Source: an uncultured Candidatus Saccharibacteria bacterium
GTDB lineage: Bacteria > Patescibacteriota > Saccharimonadia > Saccharimonadales > Saccharimonadaceae
Direction of reading: 5' to 3'
Assembly: GCA_927910745.1 (NCBI GenBank)
Contig: CAKMNX010000007.1
Coordinates: 1 to 54,906 of the forward strand
Length of the DNA: 54,906 nucleotides
The position numbers were made by a program, and so were the translations under genes. The notes beneath the pieces are model-generated. The model saw only the letters and a list, made by a program, of their open reading frames with translations, made no database searches and was not told where the DNA came from. Below are positions 24,155 through 33,481 of the stretch, piece by piece (position 1 is the stretch's first letter; each line of letters starts with the position of its first letter).

Positions 24155-25801
24155 ATGCTAAAAACCATTAAAACGAAGAAAAACAGCACTAAATATACCC
24201 TCGTTGCGCTGGTAGCGGGTTTTGCGCTGCTGAGCGTAGGGTCGAGCTATATTTATGCGCAGTCTGTCCAGAATTCAAGTAATAGTCATGTAAATAACAG
24301 CGTGTCTAACACCAATACCGATGGATTCCAGCAATCAAACCACTACAATACGCCAAAAGGCTTCATGAATGATATCCAGACAATCTTCAAAGGAACGGAT
24401 GACTACTACCACCTTTACTACTTGCTCAATAAAAACTATAAGTCGAGCAATGATGGTACCGAGTGGTACCATATTCGCACCAAGGATTGGGAGCACTTTG
24501 AAGATCTTGGTGTAGCGATTCCTAAGTTTGTTAACGGCTGGTCGGCAGTTGCCTCGGGTTCGGTGTATCAGAATAGCAATGGATTTTTCCGTGACTTACC
24601 CAAAACGGCAATAATTGCCTACTTTACGAGCTATACTGAGACTGGTCAACACCAATATGTTGCATATTCACTTGATGATGGTCGCACCTACCACCCGTAT
24701 AATCACAGCCAGCCAGTCATGAAGGCAGAATCCAAAGAACAGAACTTCCGCGACCCACACGTCTGGTACAATGAATCTACCAAGAAGCTGATGATGTATC
24801 TGGCTGAGGGCGATAAGGTTGGTATCTACTCAAGTACTGACGGAAAGAAGTGGGAATACCAGGGCGCAACCATGCTCAACGGTAGCACGCTTGATGGCAA
24901 AGATCTTGGCCTTATTGAGTGCCCCAACCTCAAGAGTTTTTATGATCCACAAACAAAGACTACCAAGCATGCGCTGCTTTTTGGAGCTAATGGCTATCAA
25001 TATGGTTCGACAACTGGCAGCTACTACATGATTGGCCACCTTGAAGCCAATGGTACCTTTGTCGCCGAGCAGCAACCAGAGCGGCTTGATTACGGAACGG
25101 ATTACTACGGCGCTAATTACTACCAAGAAAGCCCAACACGCGTTAAGAGTATTGGCTGGATGGGTAACTGGGAGTACTCACAAGGGCAGATTTTGAAGGA
25201 TGGTGGTCAAGAGGCGAAGCATATTGGCTCGATGAGCTCAACCCATTCCCTTTCGATGACCCAAAAGGATGGAAAGTATGTCGTGCGGTCGCGCTTGATC
25301 AATAACAATGCCCGCACCAGCGGCCTCCGCACAAAGCAGTCGGCCCGGACGTCCAAAACGGCGCCTGATGGCTACCACAAAGAATTGCTCAAAGTCAATC
25401 GCAAAGCTTCGCAAGAGATTAGCCTTCACTTTGCAAACAATACGGCCAATACGAAAGGCCACGTTCGAGTCTTTATTAATCAAAACGACAGCCGCGTGAG
25501 TGTTGACCTTAACACCGAGACTGGCACCTACGAGGTGAAACGTAATAGCTCGAAGATCACTGGTGAAGCGAAAAATAAGTACGAGAAGGCGTATGCAGTA
25601 TATAATAATTGGCAAAATCGTCAGCGCTACTTTGTCTATCTCGTTGCCGACAAAGGGAGCCTTGAGATTGCTATGCCAGATGGGCAGATCTATTCGCTGA
25701 TGAAACTATCAAGTGATCCAAACATGCAAGTTGTGGTGGAGTCAAGTACTGACAATAGCGTATCGGCGACACTATGTGACTTCCAAAACAAAACACGGTA
25801 A
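24155..25801 (+). CDS. Secreted GH32 fructan hydrolase (levanase/inulinase/invertase type)
   Basis: 548 residues. Signal peptide or anchor at about 14-36 (LVALVAGFALLSVGSSYIYA), then a Ser/Asn-rich linker. The five-bladed propeller carries the three GH32 acids: nucleophile D73 in GFMNDIQ (the family WMNDPNG), D200 in FRDPH, and E255 in IECPN. The C-terminal beta-sandwich is at about 400-545. It should cleave beta-fructosides outside the cell; the exact substrate cannot be told. GAGGAG precedes the ATG. The gene is flanked by non-coding gaps and its Asn/Ser/Tyr-rich, Gram-positive-like secretory style suggests transfer. Confidence 0.88.
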   Translation: MLKTIKTKKNSTKYTLVALVAGFALLSVGSSYIYAQSVQNSSNSHVNNSVSNTNTDGFQQSNHYNTPKGFMNDIQTIFKGTDDYYHLYYLLNKNYKSSNDGTEWYHIRTKDWEHFEDLGVAIPKFVNGWSAVASGSVYQNSNGFFRDLPKTAIIAYFTSYTETGQHQYVAYSLDDGRTYHPYNHSQPVMKAESKEQNFRDPHVWYNESTKKLMMYLAEGDKVGIYSSTDGKKWEYQGATMLNGSTLDGKDLGLIECPNLKSFYDPQTKTTKHALLFGANGYQYGSTTGSYYMIGHLEANGTFVAEQQPERLDYGTDYYGANYYQESPTRVKSIGWMGNWEYSQGQILKDGGQEAKHIGSMSSTHSLSMTQKDGKYVVRSRLINNNARTSGLRTKQSARTSKTAPDGYHKELLKVNRKASQEISLHFANNTANTKGHVRVFINQNDSRVSVDLNTETGTYEVKRNSSKITGEAKNKYEKAYAVYNNWQNRQRYFVYLVADKGSLEIAMPDGQIYSLMKLSSDPNMQVVVESSTDNSVSATLCDFQNKTR

Positions 25802-25833
25802 CATAGCACAAGAAGAACTTCTTCTCTAACAGA

Positions 25834-25870
25834 TAATAAAGCTCCCTTCTACAACAAGGGGGATTTATTA
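25834..25870 (+). terminator. Terminator of the GH32 gene
   Basis: Long stem TAATAAAGCTCCCTT / AAGGGGGATTTATTA with a 7-nt loop. Confidence 0.75.
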
Positions 25871-25928
25871 TATCAGGAAAGGTGTAGTGGTATGCACCAC
25901 TGTATCATACTATATAGGAATAGCGAGC

Positions 25929-26720
25929 TTATTGTTCGAGGTGCTTAGCAATAAGCTTGGCATAGCGTTTGCGGATCTCGTGGCCAGTGATGGCTGTCTC
26001 AATCACGACATTATGGCGCTGACGCTGGATTGCCTTGAAGTGCTTTGGTATCATCACTGCATCGAGTGTGCCGTAGAGAATCGTTATCGGTAGCGGCGGT
26101 AGATTACAGGCATCGCTGAGCGAGGTTTGGAGTAAAATGCTATTGTGCGCCGTCTTGGCATATGGCGAAAACCCTTCGCGGCTGACATGAAAATTCTTCT
26201 GTGTCCGTTTGTATTGATTGACTGCGCCGATGAGCTTTGGTGATGCGTTGATCGCCTTAAGAAATCCTTTACCAATTGTCTTGAGTAATGCCTCGCGTAG
26301 TGGGCGCTTAGCGATATCACGTGGTAGATAGATCGGTGGTGAGCATAGCACAAGCTTTTGGACGCGGCGAGGAAACAGCTTGGTGTATTCAATTGCGACT
26401 AGTGTACCAAGTGAGTGCCCACACAAGATCACCTGGCGCAGCGGCGCAGCATGGCGAATCGTTTTGCGCAGGGCACGCGCATGATCGGTCAGGGTATAAT
26501 CGGGCCAGGCAGGCTTGCGCGATTGGCCAAAGCCTAGCAAATCAACTGCCAAGACTGGTTGGTCACCAAGCTGGTTTAACACGTCTTGCCAAATATTATG
26601 ATTTACTCCAATGCCGTGAATAAGCACAATAACTGGTCGAGATACGTCGTGCCAATCGCCAAACACCTGGGTATGCAGCGGATACGCCAGGCCAAATAGT
26701 TCGTGGAGTTTGTCATACAT
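25929..26720 (-). CDS. Alpha/beta hydrolase
   Basis: 263 residues. Oxyanion strand VIVLIHGIGVNHNIW (about 30-44); nucleophile elbow LCGHSLGTLVA; acid Asp in LYGTLDAVMIP; His in TAITGHEIRKRYAK near the end. The triad is complete. The substrate is unknown (ester, thioester or lipid). The start at 26720 is chosen because TACAAT lies 11 nt upstream, giving a leader of about 4 nt and no Shine-Dalgarno site; the 27 residues upstream in frame overlap the promoter. Confidence 0.85.
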   Translation of the reverse strand: MYDKLHELFGLAYPLHTQVFGDWHDVSRPVIVLIHGIGVNHNIWQDVLNQLGDQPVLAVDLLGFGQSRKPAWPDYTLTDHARALRKTIRHAAPLRQVILCGHSLGTLVAIEYTKLFPRRVQKLVLCSPPIYLPRDIAKRPLREALLKTIGKGFLKAINASPKLIGAVNQYKRTQKNFHVSREGFSPYAKTAHNSILLQTSLSDACNLPPLPITILYGTLDAVMIPKHFKAIQRQRHNVVIETAITGHEIRKRYAKLIAKHLEQ

Positions 26721-26861
26721 ACTAGTGTGATATTGTATCATTTTTTGCAGGCTGGCCGCAAAAGAATGATGACTTAATGCATATAAGGGACTTGTTAACA
26801 CTTCTAGTGTCTAGAAGCTACACTCTATCTCACTACCCTTAGTAATATTTTACTATAGCAG

Positions 26862-26888
26862 TACACCCTGTCATGTTGACAGGGTGTA
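26862..26888 (-). terminator. Hairpin behind rpsI
   Basis: Perfect 12-bp stem TACACCCTGTCA / TGACAGGGTGTA with a 3-nt loop, 25 nt after rpsI. The following sequence is only moderately T-rich. Confidence 0.6.
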
Positions 26889-26912
26889 TTATGAAGCAGA
26901 CAGAATGAATGC

Positions 26913-27311
26913 TTAACGCTTCGAGTATTGCTCGCGTTTGCGGGCACTGCGCAAGCCATATTTTTTGCGCTCTTTTTCGCGTGGATCGCGGCGCAAGAAT
27001 TCGGCCTTCTTGAGTGTGCCGCGCAGGTCTGGTGCACCAACGGTAATCGCTTTAGCAATCGCCATCTTAATAGCATCAACCTGACCGCTGAGGCCACCAC
27101 CCTTCACTAGGACGGTAACATCAAACTCTTTTTGCTTGCCAACCAAGGCCAGTGGGTCGGTTACTTCAGCTAGCAATGTCTTGTTGCCTGACAGGTAGTC
27201 AAGCGCTGACTTGCCATTGATCGTTACATTTCCCTTACCTTTGACCAGTCGAGCGCGGGCAGTAGCGCTTTTGCGCCGGCCAAGACCATAATCGTATGTT
27301 GCTTGTGCCAT
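26913..27311 (-). CDS. rpsI: 30S ribosomal protein S9 (uS9)
   Basis: 132 residues. The N-terminus has YDYGLGRRKSATARARL; the C-terminus KKYGLRSARKREQYSKR is the P-site tRNA-contacting tail. It follows rplM directly and is the last gene of the infA-to-rpsI cluster. Confidence 0.97.
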   Translation of the reverse strand: MAQATYDYGLGRRKSATARARLVKGKGNVTINGKSALDYLSGNKTLLAEVTDPLALVGKQKEFDVTVLVKGGGLSGQVDAIKMAIAKAITVGAPDLRGTLKKAEFLRRDPREKERKKYGLRSARKREQYSKR

Positions 27312-27749
27312 TTATTGTACCTCTACTTTCTCTGGTTGCTGTGCGGTGTGGGCGTGCTCTTCGCCAGCAAAGACGCGGAGACGAGCCAGGCGATCTGCTG
27401 CAAGCTTGTTCTTGGGCAACATGCCCTTCACAGCAGCAGTAATGATACGCTCTGGTGCGTTTTCGCGCACTTCCTTGAGCTGAGCGTCTTTAATCCCGCC
27501 GGGGAAACCACTGTGATGGTAGTAAATCTTGTCAGTCTCTTTTTTACCAGTCACAACAGCCTTAGCTGCATTGATGACGACAACGTAATCGCCCCCATCA
27601 ACGTGCGGCGTGTAAGTTGGCTTGTATTTGCCCACCAAGTACTGCGCGATGGCTGTTGCGGTGCGGCCAAGTGGTGCTTGGCTCGCGTCAATCAAAATCC
27701 AGCGCCGGCTAACATCGGCTGGCTTCTGCGAAAATGTTTTGTGAGCCAT
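27312..27749 (-). CDS. rplM: 50S ribosomal protein L13 (uL13)
   Basis: 145 residues. Characteristic text WILIDASQAPLGRTATAIAQ, GDYVVVINAAKAVVTGKK, YYHHSGFPGGIK and VKGMLPKNKLAADRLARL. Its stop abuts the rpsI start and it follows rplQ by 2 nt, so coupled translation is likely. Confidence 0.97.
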   Translation of the reverse strand: MAHKTFSQKPADVSRRWILIDASQAPLGRTATAIAQYLVGKYKPTYTPHVDGGDYVVVINAAKAVVTGKKETDKIYYHHSGFPGGIKDAQLKEVRENAPERIITAAVKGMLPKNKLAADRLARLRVFAGEEHAHTAQQPEKVEVQ

Positions 27750-27751
27750 AA

Positions 27752-28156
27752 CTACTTCGCCTCCTTTGTGGTTGCCTCGGGCTTAGGCATTGGCTTGAGC
27801 TCGTCAACAAACTCAATCATTGCCATCTGCGCGCCATCACCACGGCGCAGACGTGTCCGATACACACGCACGTGGCCGCTTGGCCGATGGCTGAGTTGCG
27901 GGGCAATCTGGTCGACCAATTTGATCGCGGCAGCTTGCGTGCTGAGCCCAGCAATGACAGCGCGGCGATGAGCGAGGTCACCCTTCTTAGCTTTAGTAAT
28001 GAGCTTTTCGATGTAGCGCACCAACTCTTTGGCCTTGGGTAGCGTCGTTTCGATTCGCTCCTCGACAACCAAGCTGGTTGCCAGGCCTTTGAGCAGGGCT
28101 CGACGTTGATCGCGTTCGCGGCCGAGCTTGCGCCCTTTGTATCCGTGTCGATGCAT
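27752..28156 (-). CDS. rplQ: 50S ribosomal protein L17 (bL17)
   Basis: 134 residues. Begins MHRHGYKGRKLGRERDQRRA and has LVVEERIETTLPKAKELVRY, both family signatures. It starts immediately after the rpoA stop, the usual rpoA-rplQ order. Confidence 0.97.
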   Translation of the reverse strand: MHRHGYKGRKLGRERDQRRALLKGLATSLVVEERIETTLPKAKELVRYIEKLITKAKKGDLAHRRAVIAGLSTQAAAIKLVDQIAPQLSHRPSGHVRVYRTRLRRGDGAQMAMIEFVDELKPMPKPEATTKEAK

Positions 28157-29081
28157 TTAGAGCTCCAATTCTGCTAGTTTATCTTTTACTTCGTCGAGGG
28201 CTTTGCTGCCAAAGCCTTTGAGCTCGCGCAGGTCCTGCTCTGTCAAAGTGACGAGGTCGTGGACGGTGCGGATCTCATTGTTGATGAGCGCGTTTGCGGT
28301 GCGGGCACTGAGGCCAAGGTCTTCGATTGAGGTGTTTAGCTCGTTGTCCTCCTCGGCAGTTTGCGTACCGAGCGCTGGCGCCGATACGACAGTTGTACTA
28401 CCAGCAAGAGCGGTATACTGATTGACCAAAATCGCCGCAGCTTGCTCGAAGGCATCGCGTGGCGTCAAGCTACCGTCAGTCTCGACAGTCATCTCAAGCC
28501 GCTCCAGGTTGGTTTCTTGGCCAACACGAGTTGGATCGACCTTGAAGCGCACACGCGTCACAGGGCTAAACTGCGCGTCCATGGCGATCATGTCGCTGTG
28601 CAACCGGTTGGCACTCGACTCCTCCATCGGGTAGTACCCCCGACCAGCCTCGGCCACCAGATCAATAACGACATTAGCCTGTGGGTCGTCAATTGTGCAG
28701 ATGATATGCTCAGGGTTAACAACCTCAACCTCAGCATTAGCTGCAATATCCCCAGCGGTTTACTGCACCAGCACCTTGCTTCTCAAGGCGCAGCTCGACT
28801 GGTTCATCGCTGTGAACAACCAAGTCGACACCCTTGAGGTTGAGCATGATGTCGGTGACATCTTCCTTGACGCCAGGCACCGTGGTAAACTCATGCGTCG
28901 CACCCTGCATCCGGAAAGCCGTAAAGGCCCCACCGCGAATACTGCTCAGTAGTACCCGGCGCAAGCTGTTGCCCAGCGTATTGCCGTAGCTGGCGTGCAA
29001 TGGCTCAACGACAAATGTGCTGCTGTGCGGCCCATTGTCATCGATGCGCGCCAACGCCGGATCGTGAATTAATTTAGACAT
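28157..29081 (-). CDS. rpoA: RNA polymerase alpha subunit, frameshifted
   Basis: About 307 residues after removing one base. NTD with SYGNTLGNSLRRVLLSSI (assembly motif) and GVKEDVTDIMLNLKGVDL; CTD with IEDLGLSARTANALI and DLVTLTEQDLRELKGFGSKA. The read frame breaks at TTT 28759-28761: with three bases it gives VNRWGYCS and a stop, with two it gives VTAGDIAANAEVEVVNP and joins the downstream frame. Both halves are otherwise perfect, which argues for a read error. It starts at 29081. Confidence 0.95.
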
Positions 29082-29103
29082 GTACAAATTCTCCTTACCC
29101 TTG

Positions 29104-29722
29104 TTAGCGTGAGTAATACTCAACAATCAGCTGCTCGTTGATGCCAGCTTCAGCTTCTTCGCGCTTTGGCTCGCCCGATACTTCGATCTTGAGTTTTTTT
29201 GATATCGCTCTTGAGCCAACTTAATGGTGGTTGGGAGGTGTTGCCGTAGATGTCGTCAATTGCAGTAAAGTAGCCAGACTTTGCACTCTTTGGCCGAACG
29301 GTAATGACATCCCCTGCCTTGAGGCGGATTGATGGAATATCGACGCGGCGACCATTAAGCTCAAAGTGACCGTGACTCACCAGCTGCCGGGCCTGGCGAC
29401 GACTTGTCGCAAAGCCAGCACGGTACACAGCGTTGTCGAGCCGGAGCTCGAGGAAGCGGAGCAAGTTCTCGCCACTCAGGCCTGGCTTGCGAGTTGCTTC
29501 GTTCATCAGCTTAGCAAACTGCTTTTCTAGCAGGCCGTACATGCGGCGTACCTTCTGCTTTTCGCGCAGCTGCGTTGCGTACATGCTTGGCTTGCTCTGA
29601 CGGCCGTGAGCGTGCTCGCCTGGAATACCGCTCTTGCGCGCCAAAATCTTGTGTGCCTTGGGGTGAAGCGCTACGCCTTCGCGGCGGCTCTGCTTCACGA
29701 TTGGGCTTCTATCTCGTGCCAT
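29104..29722 (-). CDS. rpsD: 30S ribosomal protein S4 (uS4), cysteine-free form, frameshifted near the end
   Basis: About 205 residues after removing one base. The N-terminus MARDRSPIVKQSRREGVAL lacks the CxxC zinc knuckle; the S4 RNA-binding domain is RLDNAVYRAGFATSRRQARQ. At the T7 run 29194-29200 an extra base diverts the frame to a stop at 29150; without it the protein ends EAGINEQLIVEYYSR, the expected family end, with TAA at 29104. It is both a 16S primary binder and a likely autoregulator. Confidence 0.95.
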
Positions 29723-30112
29723 TTACGCCCTCCTTGCCTTTCGTGGGCGAACGCCACCGTGTGGCACACCCGTTACATCTTTGATGCTATTGACGGCAAT
29801 GTCGAAGCCGGCCATTGCGCGGATTGCCGCATCACGGCCGAGTCCAACACCCTTGACGAATACGTCAACAGTGCGGACGCCATAGCTACTCTTGGCAGCT
29901 TCTGCGGCTTTTTCTGCAGCAATCTGTGCTGCGTAGGCTGTGCCCTTCTTACTCCCACGAAAGCCACATGCACCAGCGCTGGCAGCGGTCAAGACGTTAC
30001 CCTTGCTATCTGCAAATGTGACAATAGTGTTGTTAAAGGTTGCCTGTACATGCAGCTGACCAGATGGGACTGATCGGCGCTGCTTTTTCTTGGTGGATTT
30101 TGCTTGTGCCAT
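29723..30112 (-). CDS. rpsK: 30S ribosomal protein S11 (uS11)
   Basis: 129 residues. GQLHVQATFNNTIVTFADSK and the C-terminus DVTGVPHGGVRPRKARRA are diagnostic. It follows rpsM and abuts rpsD. Confidence 0.97.
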   Translation of the reverse strand: MAQAKSTKKKQRRSVPSGQLHVQATFNNTIVTFADSKGNVLTAASAGACGFRGSKKGTAYAAQIAAEKAAEAAKSSYGVRTVDVFVKGVGLGRDAAIRAMAGFDIAVNSIKDVTGVPHGGVRPRKARRA

Positions 30113-30127
30113 ATCTCGTCCTTTCTC

Positions 30128-30514
30128 CTACGTCTTACTTGCTGCCTTTGGCTGTGCTCCGCCGACGGCGATCGCCTTACCCTTGCGAGTTCGTGCGTTC
30201 GTTCGAGTGCGCTGACCGCGTGTTGGCAAGCCATTTTTGTGCCTGAGACCGCGGTATGCACCAATGTCTTTGAGGCGTTTGATATTGTTGGTCACCAGGC
30301 GTTGCAGATCACCTTCAGTGACATAATCTTTGTCGATAATGTCGCGAAGTTTCTGCTCTTCAGCCTCGGTGAGATCTTTCACCCGAGTGGTCGGCTCAAT
30401 CTTTGCCGCCGCAAGGATGTCTCGAGCAAGCGTGCGCCCAATACCATGGATGTAGGTAAGAGCAATGTGCACTTGCTTGTCTGATGGGATAACTACCCCA
30501 GCAATTCGAGCCAT
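30128..30514 (-). CDS. rpsM: 30S ribosomal protein S13 (uS13)
   Basis: 128 residues. Begins MARIAGVVIPSDKQVHIALT, has YIHGIGRTLARDIL, and ends with the basic tRNA-contacting tail (GLPTRGQRTRTNARTRKGKA). It is 3 nt behind rpmJ. Confidence 0.97.
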   Translation of the reverse strand: MARIAGVVIPSDKQVHIALTYIHGIGRTLARDILAAAKIEPTTRVKDLTEAEEQKLRDIIDKDYVTEGDLQRLVTNNIKRLKDIGAYRGLRHKNGLPTRGQRTRTNARTRKGKAIAVGGAQPKAASKT

Positions 30515-30516
30515 GC

Positions 30517-30633
30517 TTAACCCTGCCTTTGCTTATTCTTAGGTTTTTTCTTGTTGATGACACGGAGTCGGCCTTTACGCCGGACCAGCTGATCATCGGG
30601 GCTGATCTTTTTGACACTCGCACGAACTTTCAT
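30517..30633 (-). CDS. rpmJ: 50S ribosomal protein L36 (bL36), cysteine-free form
   Basis: 38 residues: starts MKVRASVKKISPDDQLVRRK and ends KKPKNKQRQG. The usual CxxC...C...H zinc ligands are replaced (ISPDD where MCRNC is common), so this is the C-minus form. It sits in the standard infA-rpmJ-rpsM order. Confidence 0.95.
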   Translation of the reverse strand: MKVRASVKKISPDDQLVRRKGRLRVINKKKPKNKQRQG

Positions 30634-30710
30634 GAGCGTACAAATCTCCCTACAGGAAAAACCTGCCGTTACTGAGAACAGCGGTGATATCAGGCCGCCG
30701 CTCTACGTTA

Positions 30711-30935
30711 TTAAACGCGTGCGCGGAAGACGATTCTGCCCTTTGTGAGATCGTATGGGGTTAACTCGACTTCCACGGTATCGCCTGGGACCAAACGGAT
30801 ATGATGCTTGCGCATCTTGCCGCTGATGTGAGCGATAATGCTTAGGCCGTTCTCCAATTCTACCTTAAATTGCGTATTAGGCAGTGCTTCCACTACCTTG
30901 CCACGCAATTTGATAACTTCTTTCGAACTTGCCAT
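30711..30935 (-). CDS. infA: Translation initiation factor IF-1
   Basis: 74 residues, single OB fold. Family text VVEALPNTQFKVELENG, then GKMRKHHIRLVPGDTVEVEL and DLTKGRIVFRAR. TATAAT lies 16 nt before the ATG without a Shine-Dalgarno site, so it probably has only a short leader. First gene of the cluster; adk and map, often between secY and infA, are absent here. Confidence 0.97.
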   Translation of the reverse strand: MASSKEVIKLRGKVVEALPNTQFKVELENGLSIIAHISGKMRKHHIRLVPGDTVEVELTPYDLTKGRIVFRARV

Positions 30936-31318
30936 AGATATACAGCTTTGTATTATACGCTATTTCTCTGTAGGAGTAAAGAGAAGTAGCCAGCTTTTTG
31001 CATTATTTATTGTGAGATTATGGACGGCACTATTCATATATCAGAATGGAGCCGTAAGAGAGGCAGCTCTACTTCTAAAAAGTAGTATCCTCTAGGCCTT
31101 CATGATGTATAGACTTGAAAGCCCATCATCATTCCTCAGCCTCTATTCCGCTACGGTTCTGCATCCCCCTTTCTATATTAAATTGCAATGATACGGCGCT
31201 TATGCCACTCATAACGCACGTTCTAAAGGCTCATGAACGAATTATTATAGAACACCATATCAAAATACCGTCACAGACAGAGGTGGCGGTATTTTTGTGA
31301 GATATACTAGTGATAGCC
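30936..31318. other. Intergenic region between secY and infA
   Basis: 383 bases. It holds the infA promoter at its left end and a hairpin (AAATACCG...CGGTATTT) at about 31261-31297 that probably ends secY transcription. No gene seen between. Confidence 0.5.
31260..31298 (-). terminator. Hairpin behind secY
   Basis: AAAATACCG ... CGGTATTTTT, same arm type as the rplK and tuf terminators. Confidence 0.6.
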
Positions 31319-32794
31319 TTATGCCTTTGCGGCAGTACGCCGCCGACCGAGTAAGCCACGCTTCTTTGGCTTAGTATCAAGGTCATCAACCGAGAAGTCG
31401 TCATATGTTACCATCAGTGCTCGTGAGTTAATCTGACGGAGTGTCTCAAGGCCAACCGTCACGACAATGAGCAAGCTCGTACCGCCGATTGCCATGTTGT
31501 TGGCATTAATGCCAAGTTGTGCAAAGATGTAGTCGATCGCAAACGGAATGACGGCAATGAGCCCCAGGGCAAGCGACCCAAACAGGTTGAGCCGATTGAC
31601 GGTGCGTGACAGATATTTTTCGGTGGTTGGGCCAGGGCGAATCCCTTCAATGAAGCCACCTTGGTTTTCAAGACTCTCCGTAATCTCGCTCGCATTAAAG
31701 ACGATACCGGTGTAGAAGTAGGTAAAGGCAATGACGAGTAAGAAGTAGATCGATGGGTAGATAAGCACTGTCAGGCCACCGGTGGCGTATGTCTGAGCAG
31801 TCGGTGCTTGGAACCACTGGATAAGGTTATTAGCCAATTGCTGATTTGCACCAGGTGTCGCATGTAATAGCTGCCCCACAAAAGCTGGCAAGCTGAGGAA
31901 TGCCACTGCAAAAATAACTGGTACCACACCTGCAGCGATGAGCTTGATAGGCAAAATACTCTTAATACCACCATACGAGCTGTTGCCACCGACCCGCTTG
32001 GCGTAATTGATCGTGACGATGCGCTGTGCTTCGTTAATTTTGACGAGGAGATAGAGTAAGATAAGGCCGATCGTCCCAAGGACAACTACTGTCCAGAAGG
32101 TTGTTGGGTTAACGGGTAGTGAGAACCAGCCAAAGACGCTGAGCGAACCATCTTGAGTATTGAAGAGCGAGGAGTAGATTGACCCAAAGGTGGTTGGCAG
32201 CTGACTGATTACACTAGCGAATATGAGTAGGCTAATACCATTACCAACGCCCTGCTCTGTCATCAGCTCGCCAAGCCACATCAAGAGGAGCGACCCAGCA
32301 GTCAGTGCCGTTACGGCGACAATCCACTCGTGGAGGGAGCCAGCCACTGTACCAGTCGTGCTCCCAGCCAGGACTGATTGGCGCAAGAAGTAGATGATAC
32401 CGATCGATTGAGCAATCGCCAGCGGCACACTAGCGATACGCGTCCACTGATTGATCTTGCGTCGGCCCGACTCACCATCTTTGTGCATCTCCTCAAGGCT
32501 TGGGATGGCTTTGGTAAGGAGTTGGGTGATAATGCTGGCATTAATAAACGGCCCAAGGCCGATCAAAACGATAGACAGCTGCGCCAACGCTCCACCAGTC
32601 AGGATGTTTAAGAAGCCACCAAAGTCGCTTGCCGATACGACGTTTTGGATAATGTCCTTGAGCCGGCTTGGCTCGGCCAACGGCACTGGCACGTGCGCCA
32701 AGAAACGATAGGCGACGATGAGCCCTAGCACGATACCAAGGCGTTTTTGCATGTCTTTATTTTTGAGCGATCGAAGAATAATCTTCCAGTTCAT
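31319..32794 (-). CDS. secY: Preprotein translocase subunit SecY
   Basis: 491 residues, ten membrane segments, somewhat longer than the usual 430-440. SecY signatures: GLGPFINASIITQLLTKAIP, GEQGVGNG-like TEQGVGNGISLLIFASV, and the cytosolic loop NYAKRVGGNSSYGG. Ends with a basic tail (KKRGLLGRRRTAAKA). It stands alone; rplO and adk are not adjacent. AAGGGA precedes the ATG. Forms the channel with SecE (10.9 kb). Confidence 0.97.
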   Translation of the reverse strand: MNWKIILRSLKNKDMQKRLGIVLGLIVAYRFLAHVPVPLAEPSRLKDIIQNVVSASDFGGFLNILTGGALAQLSIVLIGLGPFINASIITQLLTKAIPSLEEMHKDGESGRRKINQWTRIASVPLAIAQSIGIIYFLRQSVLAGSTTGTVAGSLHEWIVAVTALTAGSLLLMWLGELMTEQGVGNGISLLIFASVISQLPTTFGSIYSSLFNTQDGSLSVFGWFSLPVNPTTFWTVVVLGTIGLILLYLLVKINEAQRIVTINYAKRVGGNSSYGGIKSILPIKLIAAGVVPVIFAVAFLSLPAFVGQLLHATPGANQQLANNLIQWFQAPTAQTYATGGLTVLIYPSIYFLLVIAFTYFYTGIVFNASEITESLENQGGFIEGIRPGPTTEKYLSRTVNRLNLFGSLALGLIAVIPFAIDYIFAQLGINANNMAIGGTSLLIVVTVGLETLRQINSRALMVTYDDFSVDDLDTKPKKRGLLGRRRTAAKA

Positions 32795-33089
32795 ATATTG
32801 TCCCTTTTGCCACTAACTACTATAACGCTATATCTAGTACAGTATACACGAATTGCTCCAGAAGCGAAAGGGTCAGTTGTCAATATGGGTAGCTTTTGGC
32901 GCAAAATTCTGCGAAAGACTCATGTTTTTTATGGATGACACTCAGGTACAGATTGATGGCAACTCATAATAAATAACACGAGATATATATTCTCATGATA
33001 TAATGCTAGATGTATTATTAATTTACTCTGATAATTTAGCTTGTTTCGATCTTGCTAAAGTTACAGAGTTGCACATACAAGGAGGAGCA

Positions 33090-33410
33090 ATGGCTCAAAA
33101 CAACCAAGGGCTCAAGATTCGGATTCGCCTCAAGGCGTACGACCACAAGGTGATCGACCAATCAGCCAAGCAAATTATCGACACCGCTCTGCGCACTGGC
33201 GCAAGCGTCGCAGGTCCTGTGCCACTACCAACACGGCGCAGCAGCTACACAGTAGTAAAAAGCCCGCACGTATACAAGACTGGCGGTGAGACATTCGAGA
33301 TGCGCGTCCACAAGCGCTTGATTGACATCACCAATGCTACACCCAAGACAATCGACAACCTCCACAACCTCAGCTTGCCAGCTGGCGTGGATGTCGAGAT
33401 CCGGATGTAA
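33090..33410 (+). CDS. rpsJ: 30S ribosomal protein S10 (uS10)
   Basis: 106 residues. LKIRIRLKAYDHKVIDQSAK and GPVPLPTRRSSYTVVKSPHV are diagnostic. ATG 33090 has GGAGGAG at ideal distance; the upstream in-frame part is leader. TATAAT at about 32998 gives a leader of about 85 nt. It stands alone on the plus strand with its own terminator and not at the head of the S10 operon. Confidence 0.97.
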   Translation: MAQNNQGLKIRIRLKAYDHKVIDQSAKQIIDTALRTGASVAGPVPLPTRRSSYTVVKSPHVYKTGGETFEMRVHKRLIDITNATPKTIDNLHNLSLPAGVDVEIRM

Positions 33411-33431
33411 CATTTGCTATAAGTGATTGAA

Positions 33432-33461
33432 AAAAGAGTGATAACAACTATCACTCTTTTT
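33432..33461 (+). terminator. rpsJ terminator
   Basis: 12-bp stem AAAAGAGTGATA / TATCACTCTTTT with a 5-nt loop and a T run. Confidence 0.85.
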
Positions 33462-33481
33462 GATTTTTATTTATCCTTTAT

